From contig NZ_JACHDS010000001.1 in assembly GCF_014201195.1 (NCBI RefSeq), positions 4,774,001 through 4,838,000 on the forward strand: a DNA stretch of 64,000 bases, read 5' to 3'. The notes beneath the pieces were generated by a model that saw only the letters and a program-made list of their open reading frames with translations, was not told the origin of the DNA and searched no databases. How positions within the stretch are numbered: position 1 is the stretch's first letter; each line of letters opens with the position of its first letter. Below, piece after piece: positions 44,436 to 53,320 of this stretch. The stretch is from Nocardiopsis mwathae (GTDB taxonomy: Bacteria; Actinomycetota; Actinomycetes; Streptosporangiales; Streptosporangiaceae). Both the position numbers and the translations under genes were made by a program.

Positions 44436-44826
44436 CGGGCAGGGGGGCGAACAGGTCGACGCTGTTCCCGTCAGGGTCGCCGAGCACCGCGTAGCGCATC
44501 CCCCAGAAGGCGTCCCACGGCGTGTGGCGCCCCTCGTGCCCGGCCGCGACGAACTCGGCATAGACCCGGTCCACCTCGGCCGGGTCGTCGCAGCGGAACG
44601 CCAACGCCACGCCGTGCCCGCCCTGGGGCGGTGTCCAGTCCGGTTCGAAGGAGCGGATGGTCTCCACCGTGTCCCAAGCGATCCGCAGGCCTCCGGGGAG
44701 CGGGGCTTCGACGTGCGGCTGAGTGTCGGCCGACTCCGGAATCTCCAGGCCGAGGCGACGGTAGAACGCCAGGGACGCTCCCATGTCGGCCACGACGAGG
44801 CCGACCAGATCGAATCGAGGTGCCAT
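44422..44826 (-). CDS. VOC (glyoxalase/bleomycin resistance) family protein
   Basis: A 134-residue single-repeat VOC protein. It opens PRFDLVGLVVADMGASLAFY and ends with MRYAVLGDPDGNSVDLFAPL, the typical metal-ligand/edge motif. The ATG at 44826 was chosen; a GTG three codons upstream is also in frame. Substrate unknown. It converges on the AraC gene. Confidence 0.87.
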   Translation of the reverse strand: MAPRFDLVGLVVADMGASLAFYRRLGLEIPESADTQPHVEAPLPGGLRIAWDTVETIRSFEPDWTPPQGGHGVALAFRCDDPAEVDRVYAEFVAAGHEGRHTPWDAFWGMRYAVLGDPDGNSVDLFAPLPATAG

Positions 44827-44940
44827 GCCCGCCACGGTAGGCCGCCGGCCCGCAGGGAGTCTTGAACGAATCGGACACCACGGAGATCCGGGGGCGCGGG
44901 GGCGTGGTGACGGGCACGCGCAAGGCTTCCGGTCCGAGCG

Positions 44941-45366
44941 TCACGTCCACAGCGACAGGATCAGACCCGCGATCGCCAGGCCGACGACGTGGTATCCGGC
45001 GGTGATGCCGAACCAGACCATGGGCTGCGGCTTCTTCGGGTCGAAATACCCCGCGACGAAGAGCGCCGAGGCGGACAGCCCGACCCCGACGAGCAGCGCG
45101 AGCGCGATCCCCTCCCCGACCGCGGCCACCCCGACGGCCGCCAGCAGCATCGCCAGAACGATCACCTGGATCAGGCAGACCACCAGCGGACCGATGTACA
45201 TCGCCGCGCCGGGCTTCTCCTCGTCGTCGCCCGCCCAGTCGATGGCGCGCATCCACGCCTTTCCGAAAACCGGTCGGGCGAACCACACCGCGCCGAGCCC
45301 GAAGTAGACGAGTGCCGCCACGACGATGGCGATCCAGTTCAACTCGCCAAGAACACCGATACCCAT
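44941..45366 (-). CDS. DUF1761 membrane protein
   Basis: A 141-residue protein with four membrane helices. LNWIAIVVAALVYFGLGAVW and FGKAWMRAIDW are the DUF1761 hallmark (N-terminal helix followed by a W-containing motif), and the C-terminal FGITAGYHVVGLAIAG fits too. ATG 45366 has GGGGGA 5 bases upstream; the longer ORF to 45405 is less likely. Function unknown. Confidence 0.85.
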   Translation of the reverse strand: MGIGVLGELNWIAIVVAALVYFGLGAVWFARPVFGKAWMRAIDWAGDDEEKPGAAMYIGPLVVCLIQVIVLAMLLAAVGVAAVGEGIALALLVGVGLSASALFVAGYFDPKKPQPMVWFGITAGYHVVGLAIAGLILSLWT

Positions 45367-45746
45367 GATTCCCCCTCGAACCCATGAGGCAGCGTGCACG
45401 GACAAGTATCTCCCGGCCGGTGGTGTGTAGCAATTCTCACGGCCACCCGCTTTCCATCGAGAGCCCGACCTCCACCTGGTCAGACGCCCCTCAGAGGGGA
45501 AGCCCGACCCACCCTCCCGCCACGGGGGACGAATTCTTGTCTCCGACCGCTCGCGGAGTGCGCTGATTCGATTCCTGCATGATGCATGCGTTCATGACAT
45601 TTGTTCCGTGATTCTCGGTTGCCGTAATTTCGGCAGGCGCAGAAGAGCAGATCGGCCACACACCATCGACGACGGAACGCGAGTGGACGACATGCACGAG
45701 GAATCGTTCCTCCACCCCGGGAGGACTGGAACGGAGAGCCGCACCC
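45367..45746. other. divergent intergenic region (DUF1761 / MFS)
   Basis: About 380 bases without a supported gene. The segment from about 45560 to 45680 is AT-richer and probably carries promoters for the MFS gene. Confidence 0.45.
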
Positions 45747-46991
45747 ATGAGTGAGGCACACGGCACCCGCACCTCCGAGGTCCGAGCCGACGGAGGAGAG
45801 TGGCGGAGGACGGCGCGCCGCGTGGTACTGCTGGCCCTCGGCGCGTTCGCGCTGGGGCTCGACGCCTACGTCGTGGCCGGGCTGCTGCCGTCCGTGGCCG
45901 CGGATCTGGATGTTCCGCAGGCGACGGCCGGACAGATGGTCACCGTCTTCACGCTGTGCTACGCCCTGGCCGCGCCGGTGTTCGCCACGCTGCTGTCCGG
46001 GCGTCCGGCGCGGGCCGTGCTCGGGCTGGCGCTGGCGGTCTTCACGGTGGCCAACGGGCTGTCCGCGCTCGCATTCGACCTGCCGGTGCTCCTGCTCGCG
46101 CGGGCGCTGGCGGGAATCGGCGCGGGTGTCTACTCCCCGATCGCGGCGGCGACCGCGGCGGCAATGGCTGGCCCGGAGCGTCGGGGGCGCAGCCTGGCGA
46201 TCGTCATGGGCGGGATGAGCATCGGCACCGTGGTCGGGGTACCGGTGGGTGTCCAGCTCGCCGAGTACGTGGGGTGGCGCGGGACGCTGTGGCTGGTCAC
46301 CGCCCTGGGCCTGCTGGCCCTGGTCGGGGTGGTGGCGTTGCTGCCCCGCACCGAGGCGACCCCGCCACCTCCTCTGCGCGAACGGGTCCGGGTGCTGGGC
46401 GACGGCAGGGTCGCCCCCATCGCCCTCGTCTCCTTCCTCGGCGGCGTCGCCAGCCTCGGCCTCTACACCTACCTGGCGACGTTCCTGTCCGATGCCGCGG
46501 ACGTGGCCAACCCGGTCGGCCACCTGTGGGTGTGGGGTGTCGGCGGTGTGCTCGGCAGTCTCCTGGTCGGCCCCCTCGTCGACCGCACCAAGCGGGCGTA
46601 TCCGGTCGTCGCCGGTCTCCTCGCCGTTCTCATTGCGGCGCACACCGCCCTGCCGACACTCGCCCCCCATGTGTGGGCCGTCATGGTCCCTCTGGTGCTG
46701 TGGGGCGCTGTGGGCTGGGCGCTCCAGGTCCCTCAGCAGCACCGGCTGATCGAGGCCCGGCCGGATCACGCCCCCGTCGCCATCTCCCTCAACAGCTCGG
46801 CGGTCTACCTGGGGAGCGCGGCGGGCTCCGCGCTGGGCGGCGCGGTCCTGGCGGCCGGTCTTCCCGCTGCCCGGCTCCCCTACTGCACCGCCGGGGTGGC
46901 GGTGCTCGCGCTCCTGCTGCACCTGACCGCGGCCCACTGGACGGGGCGGGGACCGGCGCGCCGGGCGAGCGGGACGTCGCGTCGGCGCTGA
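45747..46991 (+). CDS. MFS transporter, drug:H+ antiporter-1 type
   Basis: A 414-residue, 12-helix major facilitator. DAYVVAGLLPSVAADLDVPQA at the first helix (quoted by its ends DAYVVAGLLP and ADLDVPQA) is typical of DHA1/AraJ-like efflux proteins, followed by RALAGIGAGVYSP (motif C-like) and a cytoplasmic loop. Cargo cannot be predicted. A LysR gene follows 24 bases downstream on the same strand and probably regulates it. Confidence 0.88.
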   Translation: MSEAHGTRTSEVRADGGEWRRTARRVVLLALGAFALGLDAYVVAGLLPSVAADLDVPQATAGQMVTVFTLCYALAAPVFATLLSGRPARAVLGLALAVFTVANGLSALAFDLPVLLLARALAGIGAGVYSPIAAATAAAMAGPERRGRSLAIVMGGMSIGTVVGVPVGVQLAEYVGWRGTLWLVTALGLLALVGVVALLPRTEATPPPPLRERVRVLGDGRVAPIALVSFLGGVASLGLYTYLATFLSDAADVANPVGHLWVWGVGGVLGSLLVGPLVDRTKRAYPVVAGLLAVLIAAHTALPTLAPHVWAVMVPLVLWGAVGWALQVPQQHRLIEARPDHAPVAISLNSSAVYLGSAAGSALGGAVLAAGLPAARLPYCTAGVAVLALLLHLTAAHWTGRGPARRASGTSRRR

Positions 46992-47015
46992 GGACTGCGG
47001 TCCACGGCCTCTAGC

Positions 47016-47915
47016 ATGATGCGGATGGTTGTAGGTCTGCACCACCTCCGCTGCTTCCTCGCCCTCGCGGAGGAACAGCAGTTCACCGGGGCCGCCGAGC
47101 GGCTGGGCATCTCCCAGCCGACGCTGAGCCGCAGTATCCGCCGCCTGGAGGAACTGCTGGGGCGGACGCTCGTCGACCGCGCCTCGCGGCACACCCGGCT
47201 CACCGCGGAGGGCGTGCGCCTCCACGGCGAGCTGCGCGTACTCCTGCCCCGGCTCGAAACCGCCCTGCGGCCCGCGGGTGCGGAGGCGCCGCTGCGGCTG
47301 GGCTACGCGTGGGGTTTCCCCATCGGCTGGGGCAGGAGCGCCATCGGCAGGTTCGAGCAGCGCCACAACGTCCTGGTCCACACCGTGCGCCGCGATGACC
47401 GGCTCGCCGGACTGGCCGACGGCACGGTCGACGCGGCCCTCGTCTGGGGCGCGGTCGCCGACCCCGACATGACGACGACCGCGCTGCACACCGAACCCCG
47501 TATCGCCGCGGTCTCCACCCGGTCCACCCTCGCGGGCCGCCACGAACTCACCTGGGCCGAACTGGGCCGGCGCTGCATCGTCCTGAACACCGTCAGCGGG
47601 ACCCTCACCCCCGACCACTGGCCCACCGACGCACGCCCGGAAGTGGGCGCGGAGAGCACCAACATCGACGAGTACCTGCACGCCGTGGCGTCCCGCCGGG
47701 GCGTGGGGGTCCTCCCGGTCTCGGTGTCCCTCCACCACCACGACCCGGACGTGCTCTACATCCCCATCACCGACGCCCCGCCGGCCGTCCTCACCTACGC
47801 GGTCCCCCGCCAGGCCGCCCACCCACTGGCCGAACACCTCGGAATTACGCTGCACGACCACGCACACAGCGCACCCCATGAGCGCCCGGAACTCGCCCGC
47901 AACGAGCGGCCGTAG
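47016..47915 (+). CDS. LysR-family regulator
   Basis: A 299-residue LysR protein. The N-terminal HTH reads LGISQPTLSRSIRRLEELLG, followed by the linker and a short effector domain (LRLGYAWGFPIGW, VGVLPVSVSLHH). ATG 47016 is used; a second ATG 9 bases on is possible. Codirectional with the MFS gene rather than divergent, which is unusual for LysR regulators but may reflect a two-gene unit. Confidence 0.88.
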   Translation: MMRMVVGLHHLRCFLALAEEQQFTGAAERLGISQPTLSRSIRRLEELLGRTLVDRASRHTRLTAEGVRLHGELRVLLPRLETALRPAGAEAPLRLGYAWGFPIGWGRSAIGRFEQRHNVLVHTVRRDDRLAGLADGTVDAALVWGAVADPDMTTTALHTEPRIAAVSTRSTLAGRHELTWAELGRRCIVLNTVSGTLTPDHWPTDARPEVGAESTNIDEYLHAVASRRGVGVLPVSVSLHHHDPDVLYIPITDAPPAVLTYAVPRQAAHPLAEHLGITLHDHAHSAPHERPELARNERP

Positions 47916-47960
47916 TCACTGCGCACTTCCCCCTCCATGGGCAGGGTGCTGTGCACGTGG

Positions 47961-48447
47961 TCAGGCCGGGGGAGCCGCCGGCCGCAGTCCCGCAGCGTGC
48001 GGTTTCGGATGCCCCAGCACCGCGTAGGCCAGTGGCCACAGGGCGACGATCGCCGCGACGCTGCCCACGTAGAACGCCGTGAACGCGAAGATCCCCAGCG
48101 CAACGGCCGAGATGACCAGCGCGGCAACGACCACCCCGGCTGGAACGCCAGCAACACGGCGCTGGCGACGATGAACGGGAACGCCCACAGGCTCCACCGG
48201 TTCTCACCCGCGTCGCGGAGGTACACCCGGATGGCGAGGAAGGCGAGAATCACGAGAGCGGCCACACCCACCACCGCGATGTGCGCCAGCCCCCAGCGCG
48301 TCGGGGCGGCCGCCACCGCAGCGGCGAGCGCCGCGGTGTCCGGCGGCGCTCCGGGGAGGTAGGGGTGGTAGATGAAGCTGAGCAGCAGGGCCAGGGGGCG
48401 ATGAAGAGGACGGCGGCTTGCCATCGTGCCTGGGTGTCGGCGGACAT
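47961..48447 (-). pseudogene. frameshifted membrane protein gene
   Basis: Three minus-strand frames join to one membrane protein: MSADTQARWQAAVLFIAP (frame starting 48447), then LALLLSFIYHPYLPGAPPD to VILAFLAIRVYLRDAGENRW, then VVVAALVISAVALGIFAF to LWPLAYAVLGHPKP. The first jump is at the GGGGG run around 48394-48398 and the second in the region 48130-48150, both shifting the same way. Four helices would result. It is therefore a pseudogene or carries two homopolymer sequencing errors. Confidence 0.65.
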
Positions 48448-48903
48448 CGCGCCCACCTCCGAGTGATCGGCGGCCGGGGCACCGTGCCTGGGGCAGCGCC
48501 CCTTCACTGAGCCACGTTACGCCTCGCGCCACACCGGAACCAGGACAGGAATGCCCTGCCCACCTGCTCATACTTGGCGATCCGCAGCAGCAGCGGGCCG
48601 TATGGCGACAGCCCCGACGCACTGATTCCCGAAGAAGGTTGCCCGACAACTCCGACCTCAGAGTTTGGAGTAATAGCGGGTCATAGTGCATGAACCTCGC
48701 GGGATGGCGTGGTCTCGCGTGGTCCGGCGCGGAGTGACGTCTCCCGAAAATCTCCCGAAAACCGAAGCCCTCCCCGAGTGCGATCCACACCGGGGAGGTC
48801 TTCCTCGTCCATGACGGTTGGCCGTTTCCGGCCGACTGCAGTGACACACGGCGTTCAGCGGGCTACGGTCCATGTTCAGCATCGAAAAGATCAGTGAGGG
48901 CCT
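48448..48903. other. intergenic region upstream of the RiPP cluster
   Basis: No gene is supported in these 456 bases. A direct repeat TCTCCCGAAAA occurs twice in tandem near 48741-48765, and a hairpin with arms CCTCCCC/GGGGAGG lies near 48770-48805. This region must contain the promoter of the RiPP precursor. Confidence 0.45.
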
Positions 48904-49143
48904 ATGCGCGATTCCGACGACCCCCTGATGCCCGACAAGCAGAGATTCCCCATGGTGTCCGGGACGGCTCCTCCCAGCGACGAAGCACCGAGCCGGGACC
49001 GGCCCTTCGTCCTTCGCGGCGCGCCTACCGTTGTTCCCACCCAAGCCAAGCACCGCAGCCCGGCGCACAAGACGACGGTGCCCCAGACCACCAGCCTGGA
49101 CAACAAGACCCAGGACGACTCCTACACCGTTCCCGATGACTGA
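48904..49143 (+). CDS. putative ATP-grasp-modified RiPP precursor
   Basis: A 79-residue peptide with no membrane segment. Residues 33-38 (RPFVLR) match the PFxLR leader motif of precursors for ATP-grasp peptide maturases (tgmA type). The C-terminal part (about residues 56-79, starting KTTVPQTTSLDNKTQ and ending SYTVPDD) is rich in Thr/Ser and Asp, the donors and acceptors for ester cross-links. The stop overlaps the maturase start by 8 bases, and a carboxyl methyltransferase follows, so an aspartimide-containing graspetide (like fuscimiditide) is predicted. ATG 48904 follows GAGGG closely; ATG 48928 is an alternative. Confidence 0.75.
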   Translation: MRDSDDPLMPDKQRFPMVSGTAPPSDEAPSRDRPFVLRGAPTVVPTQAKHRSPAHKTTVPQTTSLDNKTQDDSYTVPDD

Positions 49144-50104
49144 CCCGGTCGTCCTGGTCATCGGCGAAGAGGGGGACTGGTCCGCCGACGCGGTCGCCAA
49201 TGCGGTCGCTGCCGCGGGCGCGGATGCGTTCCGACTGACCACCTACGACTTCCCGCAGCGCATGCCCCTGAGAGCCGACCTGCGCGGGAACGGCTAATCG
49301 GGGAGTATCACCACGGCCGCGGGAGAGGTCGAGCTGGATCAGGTGCGCGGGGTCTACTACCGGCGTCCTCGGCGGCCCGAACTTCCCGTAGGCATGTCCG
49401 GCCCCGAACGGACATTCGCCCACGCCCAAGCGCGCATCGGACTGGGCGGGGTGCTCGCGTCGCTCCGCGCGAGGTGGATCAACCCGCCATCGGCGCTGGC
49501 GGACTGCGAGTACAAGCCGCGGCAGCTGGCGGTGGCCGACGCGGTAGGGCTGCGGACACCGGCCACACTCATCACCAACGACGCAGCGGCGGTGAAGGAC
49601 TTCGCCGCCGATGTCGGCGATCTCGTCGTCAAGCCGCTCGCGGAACCCTCGGTACAGGAGGCCGGCGGCCTCACGGTGGCCTACTGTCGGCGCATGAGCG
49701 CGGCGGACTACAGTGACCTGCGCGGGGTGGAAGCGACGGCCCACCAGTTTCAGGAGTGGATCGACCCCGACTACGCGGTCCGCCTGACCGTTGTCGCCGG
49801 CGAGCTGTTCCCGGTGGCCATCCACGCGCGGTCCGAGGCCGCCCGCATCGACTGGCGGTCCGACTACGGCAGCCTGTCCTACGAGGTGATCGACTGCCAT
49901 GGGGCCGTGCGCGACGGCATCCGCTTGTTCCTGGAGGCGTTCGGGCTGGTGTTCGGGGCGTTCGACTTCGTTGTCAGCCCCAGCGGGGACTGGTACCTGC
50001 TGGAGTGCAACGCCGCGGGCCAGTGGGGCTGGCTCGCCGAAGAATGCGACCTGCCCATCGCAGACGCCCTGGCCGCCGAGCTGATCGAGGGACGAGCCCA
50101 ATGA
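49136..50104 (+). pseudogene. ATP-grasp RiPP maturase interrupted by an in-frame stop
   Basis: Read through, the frame encodes about 322 residues: MTDPVVLVIGEEGDWSADAV, then a TAA at 49295-49297 (codon 54), then ITTAAGEVELDQVRGVYYRR onward in the same frame, including DLVVKPLAEPS and DFVVSPSGDWYLLECNAAGQ, the ATP-grasp ligand region. Length and order match the tgmB/ThfB ribosomal-peptide maturases. With the stop, the N-terminal pre-ATP-grasp part is separated from the catalytic part, which could restart at GTG 49343. Either inactivated, sequenced with an error, or translated as two pieces. Confidence 0.75.
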
Positions 50105-51219
50105 CCGACACCGACACGCCCTGGCAGGCGCGCGCCGCGGCGCTGGCCTCCCACCTCGCCGACAACGGAACAGTGACCGGTAAGCAGTGGCGACGCGCCT
50201 TCGAGGATGTGCCCCGGCACCTCTTCGTCCCCGGCCACCCCGTGGCCGCGGCCTACGGCGACGAGGCACTGGCCGTGCAGTACAAGCCTGCTCGAACACC
50301 CTCCGGCGACGAGATCCGGCTGCCCACCGCCTCGGCCAGCCAGCCCAGCGTGGTGGCCGCGATGCTGGACCGGCTGGAGGCCGGCGACGGCATGCGAGTG
50401 CTGGAGGTCGGAACCGGAACCGGGTACAACGCCGCGCTCCTGTGCCACCGGCTCGGTGATGAGCTGGTGGCCTCTATCGACATCTCCCCTGACCTCGTCG
50501 ACACGGCCCGGCGGACCCTGTCTGGACTGGGGTACCGCCCCGCCCTACACGCCGCCGACGGCCATGCCGGGTGGGCGGACCACGCACCCTATGACCGGAT
50601 CGTCGCCACCTGCGCCGTCTCCCACATCCCGCCTGCCTGGATCCGCCAGCTCGCCGAAGGCGGGCGGATCGTCGCCCCCTTGCTGGGAGATGAGAACGCC
50701 CTGCTGGTACTGGACAAGACCGCCGCCGATGAGGTCACCGGACGCGTCGACATCTACCCGGCCGCGTTCATGCCGATGCGCGAGCGCGCCGACACTCCGC
50801 TGGCTCCCGGCCAGCACCTGGCCGCGTCCGGATCCCGGATCCCCTACTACGGAACGAGTCGGCTGAACCCTGCGCGTCTTGCCGACGCCGACCCCGACCT
50901 GCTGCTGTTCTGCCACCTGCATGTTCCCGGCCTGCGCGTCGGTACGGTCGAACGCGCCCACGGAGCAGTGCTCGTGGCCACCTCCGCGTCATCCCGCGCC
51001 GAGGTCCCCTTCACCGGGAAGGATGACCAGACCTGGGCCACAGTCCAGCACGGCCCGTACCGGATCTGGGACGTCATCGAACACGCCGTGGCCCGATGGG
51101 ACTCACTGGGGCGCCCCTGTCGCACACGATTCGGCATCACCGCGCTCGACGACGCCGACCGGCAGTACATGTGGTTGGACTCCCCAGACGGGCAGTACGC
51201 ATGGCCGCTCCCTCTCTAA
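50101..51219 (+). CDS. PCMT-like methyltransferase of the RiPP cluster
   Basis: A 372-residue protein-L-isoaspartate O-methyltransferase homologue. Motif I is VLEVGTGTGYNAALL and the upstream PTASASQPSVVAAMLDRLE is the PCMT substrate loop. A roughly 150-residue C-terminal extension is shared with grasp-linked enzymes (tgmC/ThfM) that methylate an Asp of the grafted peptide, leading to aspartimide. ATG 50101 overlaps the maturase stop (ATGA), so the three genes form one operon. Confidence 0.88.
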   Translation: MTDTDTPWQARAAALASHLADNGTVTGKQWRRAFEDVPRHLFVPGHPVAAAYGDEALAVQYKPARTPSGDEIRLPTASASQPSVVAAMLDRLEAGDGMRVLEVGTGTGYNAALLCHRLGDELVASIDISPDLVDTARRTLSGLGYRPALHAADGHAGWADHAPYDRIVATCAVSHIPPAWIRQLAEGGRIVAPLLGDENALLVLDKTAADEVTGRVDIYPAAFMPMRERADTPLAPGQHLAASGSRIPYYGTSRLNPARLADADPDLLLFCHLHVPGLRVGTVERAHGAVLVATSASSRAEVPFTGKDDQTWATVQHGPYRIWDVIEHAVARWDSLGRPCRTRFGITALDDADRQYMWLDSPDGQYAWPLPL

Positions 51220-51387
51220 GGGGCGCACACAGGCTGTGGATAGATGAGCCGGGGCGCGCGCTCGGCGGCTGACGGGCCGCAGACACTGGGCAGATCCGGC
51301 GTTCTCCGGACATGTGGCACAGAGGCGCCGTAGCATCCTGACGGCGCCCGCTCCGCCGACCATCCCCCGATTCGTGTGGAGCGCCGC

Positions 51388-51975
51388 ATGCCCAAGAACC
51401 TGGCCATCATCCTCATCGCCGCCGCCTCTGCCGTCGGACTCCTCCTCGGAACCGTGATCGGATGGTTCGGCCACCAGCGGTACCTGGCCGGCCAACTGGA
51501 GGCGGCCTTCAGCGACGCCGCCGACGCGATCGCCGAGGATTTCGATGACATGGCCGACGACGACCTCGGCGAGACATCCCGGCTGACCGACGGCCCGCCT
51601 GAGGGCGACCCTGACGACGGCGCGTTCACTTACACCGCCACGGACGTCAAGAGCACCGGCACCTACCGCGACGACAGCTGCGGAGAGACGGTGAAGGCTG
51701 TCGGCGAACACGTCGTGATCAAGATGGAGGCCGAGAACACCGGCCGAGCCCCCGCAACACCACCGTCGGGGTCCTATGACCACGTCTACGCCTACGACGC
51801 CGACGGCGTCCAGTTCTCAGTGCACTCCGACATCTGCGGGTATGCCGACGAGACCAACCCCGGCAACTCTACGAAGTACGAGCTCGTGTTCGACGTGCCG
51901 GAGGGAACCGAGCTCACGGCCCTGGAACTCGGCTCGGACGCCGGAGGGGACATCGCCGTCGTCGAGCTCGGATAG
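51388..51975 (+). CDS. membrane-anchored secreted protein, DUF4352-like
   Basis: A 195-residue protein: one N-terminal membrane helix (LAIILIAAASAVGLLLGTVI), an acidic linker (EDFDDMADDDLG), then a beta-rich extracellular domain with VIKMEAENTGRAP and KYELVFDVPEGT, as in DUF4352/telomeric-repeat-like immunoglobulin folds. Two Cys (DDSCGE, SDICGY) may form a disulfide. ATG 51388 has GGAG upstream. Function unknown. Confidence 0.65.
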   Translation: MPKNLAIILIAAASAVGLLLGTVIGWFGHQRYLAGQLEAAFSDAADAIAEDFDDMADDDLGETSRLTDGPPEGDPDDGAFTYTATDVKSTGTYRDDSCGETVKAVGEHVVIKMEAENTGRAPATPPSGSYDHVYAYDADGVQFSVHSDICGYADETNPGNSTKYELVFDVPEGTELTALELGSDAGGDIAVVELG

Positions 51976-52058
51976 CCCAGGATCGAACACGACGGGCTGG
52001 CTTCATCCCACGCTTCGGGAATGCAACGAGGTACGCTACCTGTGGGAATTGAGCGCAG

Positions 52059-52087
52059 AAGCCCCGCAGCCGATGGTTGCGGGGCTT
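52059..52087. terminator. hairpin between convergent genes
   Basis: A 13-bp stem (AAGCCCCGCAGCC/GGTTGCGGGGCTT, one G-U pair) with a GAT loop, located between the DUF4352-like and DUF397 genes. Confidence 0.65.
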
Positions 52088-52104
52088 GTGTCTTGCCTGC
52101 TGAG

Positions 52105-52296
52105 TCAGATCTCGTCGGCACCAAGGGTCGCGATGAAGGCGCGCCACTCGGCCGCAGGGAAGGTGATGTGCCCTTGGCCGGGGTGCTTGGAGTCACGAAC
52201 GGCTGCGTCGTGCGGGGATCTGGCGACTTCGACGCAGTTGCCGCCAGAGGGCTGGCTGTAGCTGGACTTGTGGAATTCGGGAACTGAGCTGCTCAT
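52105..52296 (-). CDS. DUF397 protein
   Basis: A 63-residue DUF397 protein: FHKSSYSQPSGGNCVEVA, then VRDSKHPGQGHITFPAAEWRAF, shown here by its ends VRDSKHP and FPAAEWRAF. It follows the XRE regulator by 4 bases, the standard pairing in actinomycetes, where the two are thought to act together in development or stress. Function uncertain. Confidence 0.9.
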   Translation of the reverse strand: MSSSVPEFHKSSYSQPSGGNCVEVARSPHDAAVRDSKHPGQGHITFPAAEWRAFIATLGADEI

Positions 52297-52300
52297 CGGG

Positions 52301-53134
52301 TCATTCGATCTCTTGCAGGAGGGCTATGGTCTCGCCGGGCCGCAAGGCCGCGAGGCGTAGGTGGGCGAAGAGAGAGTGATAGCGCGATATCTCATCCGGA
52401 TCCTCTAGATAAATCCCGTCCGTATCAGTTTCCAGGTAGACCACCGTGGGGTCGACATCGACCGGGAATTCCAAGATGACGAACGGTCCGCCCGAGCCGG
52501 GGTTGAGTTTGTTCGCCCTGGTCATCTGGATCGTGACGTTGGGCCGCTCCGCCATCTCCAGCAGGTGCCGGACCTGTGCGCGGCGCACCTCGGGATAGTC
52601 GTCGAGCCGGTGCAGGGCGCACTCATCGAAGATCGCCGAGATCTCCGGTGGGTCCGCTCCGTCCAGGATCCGCTGACGCGTCATGCGCGAGTCGCAGATG
52701 CGTTTGATATCCGCGGGCTGTATGAGGGCCGCCCGGCCGGTGGCCTCGATGTACTCCGGCGTCTGCAGCAGGCCGGGGATCACAACCGGCTCCCAGGTGC
52801 TGATAGTGGATGCCTCGGCCTCGAAGCCGACGTATCTCGCTGCCAGGACGTCTCTGTACCGGGTCCACCATCCCCGCTCGCGGGACTGGCGGCACAGGTT
52901 CAGGATCTCCTCATACTCCTGACCCTTCGGCAGCTTGCAGGCGTCGAGAATGGCGCGGATCTCCGCGACCGTCGGTCGAGCCTTCACGCCGCTCTCGATG
53001 TTGCTGTACGTCGACTTGGTCAGCTCGGCCGCCGCCGCGACCTCTTCACCTGTCATGCGTGCGGACTGACGAACGCGCTTGAGCTCAGCTGACAGTCGGC
53101 GCCGCCGGATGGTGGGTGAGTACCTGCTGGTCAT
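52301..53134 (-). CDS. XRE regulator with DUF5753 domain
   Basis: A 277-residue regulator: N-terminal HTH_XRE (MTGEEVAAAAELTKSTYSN) followed by the DUF5753 ligand/partner domain (PVVIPGLLQTPEYIEATGRA, HLLEMAERPNVTIQ). It is paired with DUF397 downstream. ATG 53134 has a GGGGG ribosome binding site; the longer frame to 53176 overlaps the promoter of the divergent operon. Likely autoregulates and may control the divergent genes. Confidence 0.9.
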   Translation of the reverse strand: MTSRYSPTIRRRRLSAELKRVRQSARMTGEEVAAAAELTKSTYSNIESGVKARPTVAEIRAILDACKLPKGQEYEEILNLCRQSRERGWWTRYRDVLAARYVGFEAEASTISTWEPVVIPGLLQTPEYIEATGRAALIQPADIKRICDSRMTRQRILDGADPPEISAIFDECALHRLDDYPEVRRAQVRHLLEMAERPNVTIQMTRANKLNPGSGGPFVILEFPVDVDPTVVYLETDTDGIYLEDPDEISRYHSLFAHLRLAALRPGETIALLQEIE

Positions 53135-53231
53135 GGTGCCCCCGATCGTAGGGCCATGGACGACCGAATAGGACATTCTGGAATCCCGGAATTGAATATC
53201 GGACGTCGCACGACTTCTTGGACTCCAGGAC

Positions 53232-53259
53232 TTGAAAACCTGGAATTTAAGTTTAGGCT
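53232..53259 (+). promoter_or_regulatory. promoter of the three-gene hypothetical operon
   Basis: TTGAAA (53232-53237) and TAGGCT (53254-53259) with a 16-bp spacer lie in an AT-rich patch about 60 bases upstream of ATG 53321. The preceding bases include the near-palindrome TTCTGGAATCCCGGAATT, a possible operator for the divergent XRE protein. Confidence 0.5.
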
Positions 53260-53320
53260 AGGGGGTAGCTCAACTTCCCACGCCGGGCCTCCCATCCGGC
53301 ACACCCCAAGGAGCTGCGCC

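Noticed and set aside
45480-47879. Minus-strand open frame of 799 codons
   Set aside because: Antisense to the MFS and LysR genes; composition is not protein-like.
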